A stretch of DNA of 64,000 nt from Variovorax atrisoli 110B (lineage in GTDB: Bacteria > Pseudomonadota > Gammaproteobacteria > Burkholderiales > Burkholderiaceae_C), in contig NZ_KB907462.1 of NCBI RefSeq assembly GCF_000382045.1, positions 62,001 to 126,000 of the forward strand, read 5' to 3'. The notes beneath the pieces are model-generated. The model saw nothing but the letters and a program-made list of their open reading frames with translations, ran no database searches and had not been told where the DNA came from. The position numbers were made by a program, and so were the translations under genes. Below, one piece after another: positions 16,860-26,036 of the stretch. Each line of letters starts with the position of its first letter. Within the stretch, counting starts at the first letter, position 1.

Positions 16860-18281
16860 TCAGCGCGGCACCAGGAAGGCCGCTTTCTCGGAAACCTGCG
16901 CGCCGCTGCCTTCCTCGCGGATGCCGAAGTGCACCGTGTGCGATCCGGCGGGCACGCTGCCGTAGGGCACCTGAAGCCGCACCGCGACCCAGCGCGACTG
17001 GGCTGCATCGACGGCCACCGGCTCGTCCGGCGACACGCTGAGCCCTTCGAGCCCGCTGGCGGCGATGCGGTAGCGCTGCGGCTGCTCGGTGGCGTTCATG
17101 ATCTGCAGCCGGTAGACGTTCTCGAGCCTTCCGCCCTCGGCGATGCGCGCCAGCGCGGCCCGGTCGCGCACCACGTCGACCTTCAGCGGCGAGCGCACCA
17201 CCAGGCTGGCCAGCAGGCCGGTCACCAGCAGCAGCAGGATCGCGGCGTAGACCAGCACCCGCGGGCGCAGCACGCGCCGCAGCAGCTGCCGGCGCGACCA
17301 CCCGGCCTCCATGCCGTTCTGCGTGTCGTAGCGGATCAGCCCCGGCGCATAGGCCATCTTCCGCATGACCGTGTCGCAGGCGTCCGCGCACAGGCCGCAG
17401 CCGATGCATTCGTACTGCAGGCCCTGGCGGATGTCGATGCCGGTGGGGCACACCTGCACGCACAGGCCGCAGTCGATGCAGTCGCCGAGCGCCATCGACC
17501 GCGGATCGGGACCCTTGCGGCGCGGCGCGCGCGGCTCGCCGCGCCGGGGGTCGTAGGTCACGATGAGCGTGTCGCGATCGAACATCGCGCTCTGGAAGCG
17601 CGCATAGGGGCACATGTACTTGCAGACCTGCTCGCGCATGAACCCGGCGTTGCCGTAGGTCGCGAAACCGTAGAAGAACACCCAGAAGACCTCCCACGAG
17701 CCCATCTGTGCCTGCAGGAAGGCCATGCCGAGCTCGCGGATCGGGGTGAAGTAGCCCACGAAGGTGAAGCCGGTCCACATCGCGATGCCGATCCAGACGA
17801 TGTGCTTGAACCACTTCTTCACCAGCTTCTCGAGCGACATCGGCTCGGCGTCCAGCCGCATGCGCGCGGCGCGGTTGCCTTCGATGCGCTGCTCCACCCA
17901 CATGAAGATCTCGGTGTAGACGGTCTGCGGGCAGGCGTAGCCGCACCACAGCCGCCCCGCCACGGCGGTGAAGAGAAAGAGCGAGAGCGCGCTGATGACC
18001 AGCAGGCCCGAGAGGTAGATCAGGTCCTGCGGGTACAGCACCAGCCCGAAGATGTAGAAGCGCCGCGCCGCGAGGTCGAACAGCACCATCTGCCGCCCGC
18101 CCCATTCCACCCACGGCATGCCGTAGAACACGAGCTGCGTGAGAAAGACCAGCGCCCAGCGCCAGCGCGCGAACACGCCGCGCACGGTGCGGGGATAGAT
18201 CTTCTTCGAGGCCTCGTACAGGCCGACCTCCTCGCCGCCTCCCGGGTTGGCGTTCGCGATGGGAATGATCCTGCGGGTCAT
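16860..18281 (-). CDS. ccoG: CcoG/FixG ferredoxin-like cbb3 accessory protein
   Basis: 473 residues. Membrane helices surround the conserved RLWCGYACPQTVYTE segment (about 118). Two 4Fe-4S ferredoxin motifs follow (CIDCGLCVQVCP and CIGCGLCADAC), then more helices and a C-terminal Ig-like domain (FixG_C). CcoG is a Cu(II) reductase that supplies Cu(I) to the oxidase. It sits 15 bp after ccoP in the cco operon. Confidence 0.96.
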   Translation of the reverse strand: MTRRIIPIANANPGGGEEVGLYEASKKIYPRTVRGVFARWRWALVFLTQLVFYGMPWVEWGGRQMVLFDLAARRFYIFGLVLYPQDLIYLSGLLVISALSLFLFTAVAGRLWCGYACPQTVYTEIFMWVEQRIEGNRAARMRLDAEPMSLEKLVKKWFKHIVWIGIAMWTGFTFVGYFTPIRELGMAFLQAQMGSWEVFWVFFYGFATYGNAGFMREQVCKYMCPYARFQSAMFDRDTLIVTYDPRRGEPRAPRRKGPDPRSMALGDCIDCGLCVQVCPTGIDIRQGLQYECIGCGLCADACDTVMRKMAYAPGLIRYDTQNGMEAGWSRRQLLRRVLRPRVLVYAAILLLLVTGLLASLVVRSPLKVDVVRDRAALARIAEGGRLENVYRLQIMNATEQPQRYRIAASGLEGLSVSPDEPVAVDAAQSRWVAVRLQVPYGSVPAGSHTVHFGIREEGSGAQVSEKAAFLVPR

Positions 18282-18296
18282 GGCGGTCCGCCGGCT

Positions 18297-19214
18297 TCAG
18301 GGCGTGGCTGCAGGCGCATTGTTGGAGAGCCCCCAGACGTAGGACGCGACCATCCGGATCTGTGCCTCGGTGAGGCGGCCTTCCTGCGCGGGCATCTCGT
18401 TGTGCTTGCCCGAGTTGATCATCTGGATGATGGCGGCCTCGCCGTAGCCGTGCAGCCAGATCCTGTCGCTGAGATTGGGTGCGCCCAGGGCCTGGTTGCC
18501 CACGCCGCCGATGCCGTGGCATGCGGCGCATGCCGTGAACTTCGCCTTGCCGAGGCCGGCGCGCACCGAGTCGTGCGGCTCGCCCGACAGGCTCAGCACG
18601 TAGTTGGCGACGTTCTTCACGTCGTCGGGCGTACCGACGGCGGCGGCCATGGGCGGCATCACGCCCACCCGTCCCCTGGTGATGGTCTCGATGATCTTGT
18701 CGGGCGTGCCGCCGTAGAGCCAGTCCTTGTCCGTCAGGTTTGGAAAGCCCTTGCTGCCGCGCGCATCGGAGCCATGGCACTGGGCGCAGTTGCCCATGAA
18801 GAGCCGCTCGCCGATGGCATGGGCCTGCGGGTCGCGCGAGATTTCCTCGACAGGCATCGACGCGTACTTCGCATAGACGGGTGCGAGCTCCTGCGTGGCC
18901 CTGGCGACTTCCGCCTCGTACGCGCCGCGCGAAGTCCAGTCGGACTTACCGCGGAAGCTCCCCAGCCCCGGAAAGAGCGCGAGGTAGCCGAGCCCGAAAA
19001 CGATGGTCAGCACGAACAGGCCGACCCACCACATCGGCAGCGGGTTGTTGGCCTCGCGCAGGTCTTCGTCCCAGACGTGGCCGGTCGTGTTGTCGGCGCT
19101 GGCGGCGACGCGCTTGCGGGCCGTGAGCCACAGCAGGATCACGCAGCCGAGGATGCCCAGCAGCGAGACCGCGGCCACGTAGTCGGACCAGAAACGGTGG
19201 ATGAAATCGCTCAT
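18297..19214 (-). CDS. ccoP: Cytochrome cbb3 oxidase diheme subunit CcoP
   Basis: 305 residues. Two N-terminal membrane helices (14-32 and 62-82) precede two cytochrome c domains with heme sites CAQCH (143-147) and CAACH (229-233), each followed by an axial Met (VGVMPPMA, HNEMPAQ). Accepts electrons from cytochrome bc1/c and passes them to CcoO. Starts 13 bp after ccoQ. Confidence 0.97.
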   Translation of the reverse strand: MSDFIHRFWSDYVAAVSLLGILGCVILLWLTARKRVAASADNTTGHVWDEDLREANNPLPMWWVGLFVLTIVFGLGYLALFPGLGSFRGKSDWTSRGAYEAEVARATQELAPVYAKYASMPVEEISRDPQAHAIGERLFMGNCAQCHGSDARGSKGFPNLTDKDWLYGGTPDKIIETITRGRVGVMPPMAAAVGTPDDVKNVANYVLSLSGEPHDSVRAGLGKAKFTACAACHGIGGVGNQALGAPNLSDRIWLHGYGEAAIIQMINSGKHNEMPAQEGRLTEAQIRMVASYVWGLSNNAPAATP

Positions 19215-19227
19215 CGTGCTTATCCCT

Positions 19228-19368
19228 TCAGTCCTGCTCGAAGGGCAGGCGTGCCGCTTCCTGGAAGCCGGGCGCGTTGCGGCGCGAATACGCCCAGATC
19301 ACGATGCCGATGAACAGCGCGAAGCACACGACGGTGGCGGCGACGCGCAAGGTGGTGAGGTCGATCAT
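19228..19368 (-). CDS. ccoQ: Cytochrome cbb3 oxidase small subunit CcoQ
   Basis: A 46-residue frame between ccoO and ccoP. It has one membrane helix (RVAATVVCFALFIGIVIWAY) followed by a basic then acidic tail (SRRNAPGFQEAARLPFEQD), exactly the CcoQ layout. CcoQ stabilises the assembled oxidase. The position within the operon is canonical. Confidence 0.93.
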   Translation of the reverse strand: MIDLTTLRVAATVVCFALFIGIVIWAYSRRNAPGFQEAARLPFEQD

Positions 19369-19392
19369 GGTTTTGCGTCCTTTGCCGCTTGC

Positions 19393-20022
19393 CTACTTGA
19401 GCGCCAGGCCCAGCGACTGCAGGTAGGCCACCGTGGCCTCCATCTCCGTCCTGCCCCGGACGTCTTCCGCGGCCCCGGCGATCTCGGCATCGGTATAGGG
19501 CACGCCGACGCGGCGCAGCGCGCGCATGTGGGCGGGCAGTGATTCGGCATCGACTGGCGTCTTCTCCAGCCAGCTGTAGGCTGGCATGTTGGACTCGGGC
19601 ACGACGTCGCGCGGGTTGTTCAGGTGGATGCGGTGCCACTCGTCGCTGTACTTGCCGCCCACGCGCTGCAGGTCGGGGCCGGTGCGCTTGCTGCCCCACT
19701 GGAACGGATGGTCGTAGACGAACTCGCCGGCCACCGAGTAGTGGCCATAGCGCAGCGTCTCCGAGCGGAAGGGCCGGATCATCTGCGAGTGGCAGTTGTA
19801 GCAACCTTCGCGCAGGTAGATGTCACGGCCGGCCAGCTGCAGCGGCGTGAGCGGCTTGACGCCCTGCACCGCCTCGGTGGTCGACTTCTGGAAGAACAGC
19901 GGCACGATCTCGACGAGGCCGCCGACGGCCACCACCACGAGGATCAGCACGATCATCAGCAGGTTGTTGGTCTCGATCTTCTCGTGCGTGAAGCCGCCCG
20001 AGCTGGAAGTCTTGGAATTCAT
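19393..20022 (-). CDS. ccoO: Cytochrome cbb3 oxidase monoheme subunit CcoO
   Basis: 209 residues. One N-terminal membrane helix (about 20-42) anchors a periplasmic cytochrome c domain; heme site CYNCH (74-78) sits in YLREGCYNCHSQMIRPF, and the axial Met is in ESNMPAYSWL. It takes electrons from CcoP to the binuclear centre in CcoN, whose gene it follows by nine bases. Confidence 0.97.
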   Translation of the reverse strand: MNSKTSSSGGFTHEKIETNNLLMIVLILVVVAVGGLVEIVPLFFQKSTTEAVQGVKPLTPLQLAGRDIYLREGCYNCHSQMIRPFRSETLRYGHYSVAGEFVYDHPFQWGSKRTGPDLQRVGGKYSDEWHRIHLNNPRDVVPESNMPAYSWLEKTPVDAESLPAHMRALRRVGVPYTDAEIAGAAEDVRGRTEMEATVAYLQSLGLALK

Positions 20023-20031
20023 CGTGCGTCC

Positions 20032-21471
20032 TCAGGCATGGGCCATGGCAGGCGGCGGGATCTCGGCGCGCACCGCGCGCCCGGAGATGACGGTCATCCA
20101 GACGTTCCACGCCATCAGCAACATCCCGCTGAGGTATAGAACGCCGCCGATCACGCGCACCAGGTAGAACGGGAAGGTGGCCTTCACGCTCTCCACGAAG
20201 GTGTAGGTGAGCGTGCCGTCGGGGTTGATCGAGCGCCACATGAGACCCTGCATCACGCCGGCGATCCACATCGCGGCGATGTACAGCACGATGCCGATGG
20301 TGGCGATCCAGAAGTGCACCTCGATGGCCCGCACGCTGTACATGGCGGTGCGGCCGTACATGCGCGGAATCAGGTAGTAGAGCGAGCCCATGGTGATGAA
20401 GCCCACCCAGCCGAGCGCGCCGGAGTGCACGTGGCCGATGGTCCAGTCGGTGTAGTGGCTCAGGGCGTTGACGGTCTTGATGGACATCATCGGCCCCTCG
20501 AAGGTCGACATGCCGTAGAACGACAGCGCCACGATCAGGAAGCGCAGGATCGGGTCGGTGCGCAGCTTGTGCCAGGCGCCCGAGAGCGTCATCACGCCGT
20601 TGATCATCCCGCCCCAGCTCGGCGCGAGCAGGATCAGCGAGAACACCATGCCCAGCGACTGCGTCCAGTCGGGCAGCGCGGTGTAGTGCAGGTGGTGCGG
20701 GCCCGCCCACATGTAGGTGAAGATCAGCGCCCAGAAGTGCACGATCGACAGCCGGTACGAATACACCGGCCGTCCCGCCTGCTTGGGGATGTAGTAGTAC
20801 ATCATCCCCAGGAAGCCGGCCGTGAGGAAGAAGCCCACTGCGTTGTGGCCGTACCACCACTGCACCATCGCGTCCTGCACGCCGGCATAGGCGGAGTAGC
20901 TCTTCATCCATCCCGCGGGAACCGCCGCGCCATTGACGATGTGCAGCAGCGCGACCGCGATGATGAAGGCGCCGAAGAACCAGTTGGCCACGTAGATGTG
21001 GCGCACCTTGCGCGTGCCGATGGTGCCGAAGAACACGATGGCGTAGGCCACCCAGACCACCGCGATCAGCAGGGCGATCGGCCATTCGAGCTCTGCGTAT
21101 TCCTTGCCGCGCGTGTAGCCCATCGGCAGGCTGACGGCGGCCGCCACGATCACCGCCTGCCAGCCCCAGAACACGAAGGACGCGAGCCGGGGCGCGAAGA
21201 GCCGGACCTGGCAGGTGCGCTGGACCACGTGGAAGCTGGTCGCCATCAGCGCGCAGCCGCCGAACGCGAAGATGACCGCGTTGGTGTGCAGCGGCCGCAG
21301 GCGTCCGTAGCTGAGCCATGGAACGCCGAGGTTGAGCTCGGGCCACGTCAGCTGGGAGGCGATGACCACGCCCACCAGCATGCCGACCACGCCCCACACC
21401 ACGGACATGAGCGCGAACTGCCGCACGACCGTGTCGTCGTATTCCGCGGCGGGGGGTCTGGGTTCCTGCAT
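20032..21471 (-). CDS. ccoN: Cytochrome cbb3 oxidase catalytic subunit CcoN
   Basis: 479 residues with twelve predicted membrane helices. Heme/copper ligands are recognisable: RPLHTNAVIFAFGG, WWYGHNAVGFFLT, AGPHHLHYTALPDW and TIGHVHSGALGW. It reduces oxygen to water with high affinity and pumps protons. The ATG at 21471 has AAGGG upstream; longer starts would read through the FNR box. That box (TTGATGCATATCAA) ends 56 bp from the ATG, so the ccoNOQPGH-hemN operon should be switched on by Fnr at low oxygen. Confidence 0.97.
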   Translation of the reverse strand: MQEPRPPAAEYDDTVVRQFALMSVVWGVVGMLVGVVIASQLTWPELNLGVPWLSYGRLRPLHTNAVIFAFGGCALMATSFHVVQRTCQVRLFAPRLASFVFWGWQAVIVAAAVSLPMGYTRGKEYAELEWPIALLIAVVWVAYAIVFFGTIGTRKVRHIYVANWFFGAFIIAVALLHIVNGAAVPAGWMKSYSAYAGVQDAMVQWWYGHNAVGFFLTAGFLGMMYYYIPKQAGRPVYSYRLSIVHFWALIFTYMWAGPHHLHYTALPDWTQSLGMVFSLILLAPSWGGMINGVMTLSGAWHKLRTDPILRFLIVALSFYGMSTFEGPMMSIKTVNALSHYTDWTIGHVHSGALGWVGFITMGSLYYLIPRMYGRTAMYSVRAIEVHFWIATIGIVLYIAAMWIAGVMQGLMWRSINPDGTLTYTFVESVKATFPFYLVRVIGGVLYLSGMLLMAWNVWMTVISGRAVRAEIPPPAMAHA

Positions 21472-21526
21472 CGTCGTGCCCTTGATTGAGTTGCGGGCAG
21501 TTTCCGTGGGTAACCGGCCCGAGGGC

Positions 21527-21540
21527 TTGATGCATATCAA
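21527..21540. promoter_or_regulatory. Perfect FNR/ANR box, ccoN promoter
   Basis: TTGATGCATATCAA is an exact match to TTGAT-N4-ATCAA. It lies 56 bp before the ccoN ATG and overlaps the ccoS stop codon (bases 21537-21539), so the ccoN promoter begins inside the end of ccoS. Confidence 0.88.
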
Positions 21541-21674
21541 TCGCCGTGCAGGATGCGTTCGCCTTCCATGTCGACGTCTTCGAACTGGCCGCGCTCGATG
21601 GCCCACCACAGTCCGCCGAGGATCGCGAGGACCAGCATCACGGACAGCGGCACGAGAAGAAAGAGGATGTCCAT
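21537..21674 (-). CDS. ccoS: Cbb3 oxidase maturation protein CcoS
   Basis: 45 residues: one membrane helix (ILFLLVPLSVMLVLAILGGLWW) then AIERGQFEDVDMEGERIL, the standard CcoS ending. Needed for insertion of cofactors into CcoN. The ATG shares one base with the ccoI stop. Its own last codon and stop form part of the downstream FNR box. Confidence 0.93.
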   Translation of the reverse strand: MDILFLLVPLSVMLVLAILGGLWWAIERGQFEDVDMEGERILHGD

Positions 21675-24019
21675 CAGCGCACGCCTTCTCCAGCGCCAGC
21701 GCGCGAGAGCCGCGCCGCGTTGAGAACGACGACGAGCGAGCTCGCGGCCATGCCGAGGCCCGCGAGCCAGGCCGGCAGCCAGCCGGCGACGGCCAGCGGC
21801 ACGCACAGCGCGTTGTAGCCCGCGGCCCACACGAGGTTCTGCCGCACCACGCGCAAGGTCCTGCGTGCCTGCGCGATCGCCTGCGGGATGCTGGCGAGCC
21901 TGTCGCCGAGCACCACGAAGTCGGCGTGCGCGCGCGACAGCGGCACCGAGCGGCCGAAGGCGAACGAGGCATTCGCACGCGCCAGCGACGGGCCATCGTT
22001 GAGGCCGTCGCCCACCATCGCGATCCGCCGCCCTTCGGCCTGCAGGCGCCACAGCACGTCGAGCTTGTCTTCCGGCGTGCAGCCGCCCTGCGCGAAGTCG
22101 ATGCCGCAGCGCGCGGCGATCTCCCTCGCGGCCGCGTCCCTGTCGCCCGAGAGCAGCCGCACCGTGACCCCTTGCGCGCGCAGCGTCGCCACGGCCTCGG
22201 AGGCATCGGCGCGAAGCTCCTCGGCCAGCACGAAGCTCGCGAGCCAGCCCTTCTCGTCGGCCAGGTGGACCTGCGCGGCCTCGACCTCCAGCGCGGTCAC
22301 CTCGCAGAAGACCGCCGAGCCCAGGCGCACGCGCCGGTCCGTGCCGGCTGCTGCGCGCGTGCGGCGCAGCCGGCCCTCGATACCGTGGCCCGCCGCCTCG
22401 ACGATTTGCTGCGCGATCCAATCGGGTGGCGAGCGGAACTGCGCGTTCCAGGCATTCACCAGCGCCTGCGACACGGGGTGCAGCGACTGGCCGGCGAGTG
22501 CTGCCGCCATTTCGAGCGCGTCGCCGGGCCGCAGGCCCTGTCGGCAGTAGATGCGCTCCAGCCGGGGGACATCGCCCGTCAGCGTGCCGGTCTTGTCGAA
22601 CACCACCGTGTCGACCGATGCCAGCGCTTCCAGCGCCTGCAGGTTCGAGGTCATCACGCCGCCGCGCGCCAGCGCGCCCGCACTGGCGAGCATGGCGGCC
22701 GGCGTCGCGAGCGAGAGCGCGCACGGGCAGGTCACGATGAGCACCGCGACCGCCACCATCAGCGCCCTGCCCGGGTCCGTCGGCCACCAGAACGCGGCTG
22801 CGATGGCCGCCGATGCCAGCACCGCGACGAGGAACGGACGCGCCACGCGGTCCGCCAGTAGCGCGAGGCGCGGCTTGCGCGAGGCGGCGCTCTCCATCAG
22901 CCTGACGATCTGCGCGAAGCGCGTGCCCTGGCCCACCGATTCGATGCGCACTCGCACCGGTGCCGACAGGTTGTGGCTGCCCGCGAGCACGCGGTCGCCG
23001 CATGCGCGGGGCACCGGCCGCGATTCGCCGGTCAGCAGGGCCTCGTCGGCGCTGGTGTCGCCTTCGACCAGCACGCCGTCGGCCGGAAAGGCTTCGCCAG
23101 GGCGCACCCGTACCACGTCCCCCACGGCGAGCCGGCGCACGGCCACGCGCTTCCAGCTGCCGTCGGCGGCGAGTCGGTCGATGGCGTCGGGCAGCCGGTT
23201 CATCAGAGCATCGAGGGCGCCGGCCGTGCGCTCGCGCAGCCGCGCCTCCAGCCATCGGCCGGTGAGCAGGAAGAAGACGAACATCGTCAGCGAGTCGAAA
23301 TAGACCTCGTGGCCGAATGGGCCGCCGGCATCGAAGGTGGCGGCGCTGCTGACCGCGAAGGTGGCGAGCACGCCGAAGGCCACGGGCAGGTCCATTCCGA
23401 TTCGGCCCATGCGCAGGTCGCGCCAGGCGCTGCGGAAGAAGGGACCGCAGGAGAAGAGCACCACCGGCAGCGTCAGCACCCAGGAGGCCCAGCGCAGCAG
23501 TTGCGCCGAATCGGCGCCCATGTCGCCGGGCCGCGCGACGTACGCAGGGTAGGCGTACATCATCACCTGCATCATGCAGAGGCCGGAGACCAGCCACCGC
23601 CACAGGGCCAGCCGCGATTCGCGCCGACGCAGCTCCCTCGCGGAGCGGTCGCAGCCCGGCAGCAGCCGGTAGCCGGCCTTCGTGCTCGCCTCGAACCAGC
23701 GCGAGGGCCGCGTCTGCGCGGGCGACCAGACGACGCGCGCACGCCGGCTGGCCGCGTTGACCTGCGCCTCGCGCACGCCGGGAACCCGGCGCAGCGCGTC
23801 CTCGACGGTGAAGGCACAGGCCGCGCAGGTCATGCCCTCGACCATGACCTGCGACTCCCAGCAGCCGCCATCGGTGTCATTCAGCTCGCGCCCGAACGCG
23901 GCCCACTCGGCGGGATCGTCCAGCATCTGCCAGGCGTCTTCACCGACCGGAGCTGGCAGAGCTGGAGCAACTGGAATGGCAGGGATCACGGCGCGATCCG
24001 GGGCGAGCGTGGCATTCAT
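21674..24019 (-). CDS. ccoI: Copper-translocating P1B-type ATPase CcoI
   Basis: 781 residues. The N-terminal domain (about 55-125) carries the metal site GMTCAAC (Cys65, Cys68); eight membrane helices include the CPC ion path (VTCPCALSLATPAAM). Phosphorylation loop DKTGTLTGD and hinge VGDGLNDGPSLA follow. CcoI delivers copper for the cbb3 binuclear centre. A long acidic region (DGGCWES) precedes the metal site as in other CcoI. A perfect FNR box lies 35 bp upstream of the start and would turn on ccoI-ccoS together with the divergent usp gene. Confidence 0.96.
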   Translation of the reverse strand: MNATLAPDRAVIPAIPVAPALPAPVGEDAWQMLDDPAEWAAFGRELNDTDGGCWESQVMVEGMTCAACAFTVEDALRRVPGVREAQVNAASRRARVVWSPAQTRPSRWFEASTKAGYRLLPGCDRSARELRRRESRLALWRWLVSGLCMMQVMMYAYPAYVARPGDMGADSAQLLRWASWVLTLPVVLFSCGPFFRSAWRDLRMGRIGMDLPVAFGVLATFAVSSAATFDAGGPFGHEVYFDSLTMFVFFLLTGRWLEARLRERTAGALDALMNRLPDAIDRLAADGSWKRVAVRRLAVGDVVRVRPGEAFPADGVLVEGDTSADEALLTGESRPVPRACGDRVLAGSHNLSAPVRVRIESVGQGTRFAQIVRLMESAASRKPRLALLADRVARPFLVAVLASAAIAAAFWWPTDPGRALMVAVAVLIVTCPCALSLATPAAMLASAGALARGGVMTSNLQALEALASVDTVVFDKTGTLTGDVPRLERIYCRQGLRPGDALEMAAALAGQSLHPVSQALVNAWNAQFRSPPDWIAQQIVEAAGHGIEGRLRRTRAAAGTDRRVRLGSAVFCEVTALEVEAAQVHLADEKGWLASFVLAEELRADASEAVATLRAQGVTVRLLSGDRDAAAREIAARCGIDFAQGGCTPEDKLDVLWRLQAEGRRIAMVGDGLNDGPSLARANASFAFGRSVPLSRAHADFVVLGDRLASIPQAIAQARRTLRVVRQNLVWAAGYNALCVPLAVAGWLPAWLAGLGMAASSLVVVLNAARLSRAGAGEGVR

Positions 24020-24053
24020 CGGGCGAGCCTAAGAGGCAGGCGCCACGAGGCGC

Positions 24054-24067
24054 TTGATATGCATCAA
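24054..24067. promoter_or_regulatory. Perfect FNR/ANR box between ccoI and usp
   Basis: TTGATATGCATCAA matches TTGAT-N4-ATCAA exactly. It lies 34 bp from the ccoI start on one side and 55 bp from the usp start on the other, so a dimer could activate one or both divergent genes. Confidence 0.85.
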
Positions 24068-24122
24068 GCCGCAAGGACCGTCGCCCGCCTAAGCTCGGGC
24101 GCACACTGTGTGGAGATCCTCA

Positions 24123-24566
24123 ATGTTCAAGCGCATCCTCGTCGCCACCGATGGCACCGCTCTTTCGAAGAAGGCCGTCGACAGCGCCATCTCGCTGGCG
24201 GTGCAGAACGACGCCGACCTGGTCGCGATGACCGTCGTTCCCCGTTATCCGAAGAGCTATTTCGAAGGCTCGATGACCTTCTCCGCCGAAGACGTCGGCC
24301 GCATCGAGAAGCAGTGGGCCGAGAAGGCGCAGGCCATGCTCGACAAGGTGCGCGACCGCGCACGGGAACGCGGCGTGCGGATCAAGACGGCACAGGTCAG
24401 CTCGGACCTGGTCGCCGAGTCGATCATCGCGGCGGCGAAGAAGCACCGCAGCGACCTGATCGTGATGGCCTCGCATGGGCGCAAGGGCCTCAAGCGCCTG
24501 CTGCTGGGCAGCGAGACGCAGCAGGTGCTGGTGCGCTCGACGCTGCCGGTGCTGGTGCTGCGCTGA
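24123..24566 (+). CDS. Universal stress protein, single UspA domain
   Basis: 147 residues: FKRILVATDGTALSKKAVDSA at the start and SDLIVMASHGRKGLKRLLLGSETQQVL with the G-2x-G-9x-G(S) ATP-binding signature. GGAG seven bases before the ATG supports the start. It is divergent from ccoI across a perfect FNR box, so it is likely a low-oxygen-induced ATP-binding stress protein. Confidence 0.92.
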   Translation: MFKRILVATDGTALSKKAVDSAISLAVQNDADLVAMTVVPRYPKSYFEGSMTFSAEDVGRIEKQWAEKAQAMLDKVRDRARERGVRIKTAQVSSDLVAESIIAAAKKHRSDLIVMASHGRKGLKRLLLGSETQQVLVRSTLPVLVLR

Positions 24567-24685
24567 AGCGGCGCCGCCCGTCTTCTTCGGGCGCGGCGGC
24601 ACGCTTGCCCTGCATCGGCGAAATGGCCAGCTTCATCCCGGCGCACATCGGCCCGGAAAACCGGGCGCGGGCGCGGGCGCCTGCC

Positions 24686-24760
24686 CTAGCGGAAGAACAG
24701 GGCGATGAGGATGATGATCGGGATCGGTACACCCAGGAAGTACAGCAGAAGTGAGCGCAT
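24686..24760 (-). CDS. 24-residue membrane peptide
   Basis: MRSLLLYFLGVPIPIIILIALFFR, a single short hydrophobic helix with a basic start and end. AAGGAA ends five bases before the ATG. Tiny proteins of this form recur in proteobacterial genomes but have no known role. It is convergent with the usp gene. Its real translation is supported by the ribosome-binding site and the clean helix. Confidence 0.6.
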   Translation of the reverse strand: MRSLLLYFLGVPIPIIILIALFFR

Positions 24761-24798
24761 GGGAATTTCCTTCGGGATTGATGCGAGAACGCTGTCGG

Positions 24799-25773
24799 TC
24801 AGAGGTCGCGGCGGCGGCCGCCATAGGTTGCGGCGAAGCTCGCGACGAAGGCGCCGATCAGCAGCGAGACCACCAGCCACAGCGAGGCATAGGCCGAGCT
24901 CTTGCGCGCGGTCTCGACGGCCTCCTTGGCCTTCGCCTGCGCATCCTTCAGCGCGGCCTGCGCCTTCGCATAGGTGTCGGTCACGCGCTTTTCCGCGTCC
25001 TGCTGGCTGAGGCCTGTGCGTTGCGCGACCAGCTGTCCCAGATATCGCGTGTCCTCGGACGGCAGGGCGCCGGTGCGGATGCCGTTGAGCAGGATGCGGC
25101 TGGCTTCCGCATGAGCGGCCATTGAATTGCCGGCTGGCGATGTCGCCTGGTTCTCAGGGACCACGGTGGCGTCGCCTGACGGCGCACCGGGGGTGGCGGT
25201 CGCTGGCAGAGGCTCGCGGCGGAACAGCGAATCGACGAAGTAGTTCATCGAACTCATCGCACCCGCGTTGGCATCCGATGAACCTTGGGGGCCGGGAACG
25301 CTGGCGGCCGAAGACGCGGTGGCCGCGGCACCACCGAGCACCGTGGCACCGGCCTGGGTGCCCGCGCCGACGACCGAGCCGACGGCAGACGCCAGCAGCG
25401 AGGCCGTCAGCAGAGTGGCCACGGCCCACGCGAGGAATCCGTGCGCCGTGTCCCGGAAGTAGACCTCGTCGGTGTGCACGCCCGCCCACTTGGTTCGAAG
25501 CCGCCCTGCCAGATAGCCCCCTAGGCCGGAGGCTGCAATCTGCGTGAAGGCGAGCCACAGGATGGTGGCCATGCCGATCGCCGCGGGGCTGGGGCCCTGG
25601 CTGGCCCAGGGGCTGATCGACGACAGGCCCAGGCCCACCCCGAGCAGAACGAGCACGAGGGACAGCGCCGCAGCGCCTGCCGCACCGGCAAAGATCGCTC
25701 CCCATGAAACGCCGCTGAGACTGGAGGATTCTTCGATGACGCCGACCGGTGGATGCACGTCGTACTGGGCCAT
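24799..25773 (-). CDS. Conserved membrane protein, unknown function
   Basis: 324 residues with AAGGAA before the ATG. Helices lie near 27-52, 65-90, 110-140 and 300-320. The middle (150-290) is polar, ending in a long helical stretch (KAQAALKDAQAKAKEAVETARK) that may be a coiled coil. The N-terminal SWGAIFAGAAGAAALSLVLVLLGVGLGLSSISPW segment is conserved in a family annotated only as hypothetical or PhnA-like. It ends 38 bp upstream of the 24-residue peptide gene and may be co-transcribed with it. Confidence 0.75.
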   Translation of the reverse strand: MAQYDVHPPVGVIEESSSLSGVSWGAIFAGAAGAAALSLVLVLLGVGLGLSSISPWASQGPSPAAIGMATILWLAFTQIAASGLGGYLAGRLRTKWAGVHTDEVYFRDTAHGFLAWAVATLLTASLLASAVGSVVGAGTQAGATVLGGAAATASSAASVPGPQGSSDANAGAMSSMNYFVDSLFRREPLPATATPGAPSGDATVVPENQATSPAGNSMAAHAEASRILLNGIRTGALPSEDTRYLGQLVAQRTGLSQQDAEKRVTDTYAKAQAALKDAQAKAKEAVETARKSSAYASLWLVVSLLIGAFVASFAATYGGRRRDL

Positions 25774-26036
25774 GGCTGTTCCTTGTCGTTGTAGTGAAGC
25801 CTGGACTTTTCTGCGGCCGTTTCACCCCATCGGTCAGCGTCTTGCGTGTCGTCGGGTAGGTGACGATGCCGTGCGAGGTCGGCTCGTGCGGGTCTTGCTG
25901 CAGGCGCCAACCCGCTGCCGCCAGCGTGCTGGCGTTTTCGTTGGCGGAGTGAAGAAATAGAGCGCTGCGCCGGGCTGATGCAGGCGAGACTGTCGGCAGC
26001 GCGCTCGACTGCCGGACCTGTGCGGTCTCAGAGGAT

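Noticed and set aside
24568..24601. GC-rich hairpin after the usp gene as intrinsic terminator
   Set aside because: The stem has a bulge and no T-tract follows.
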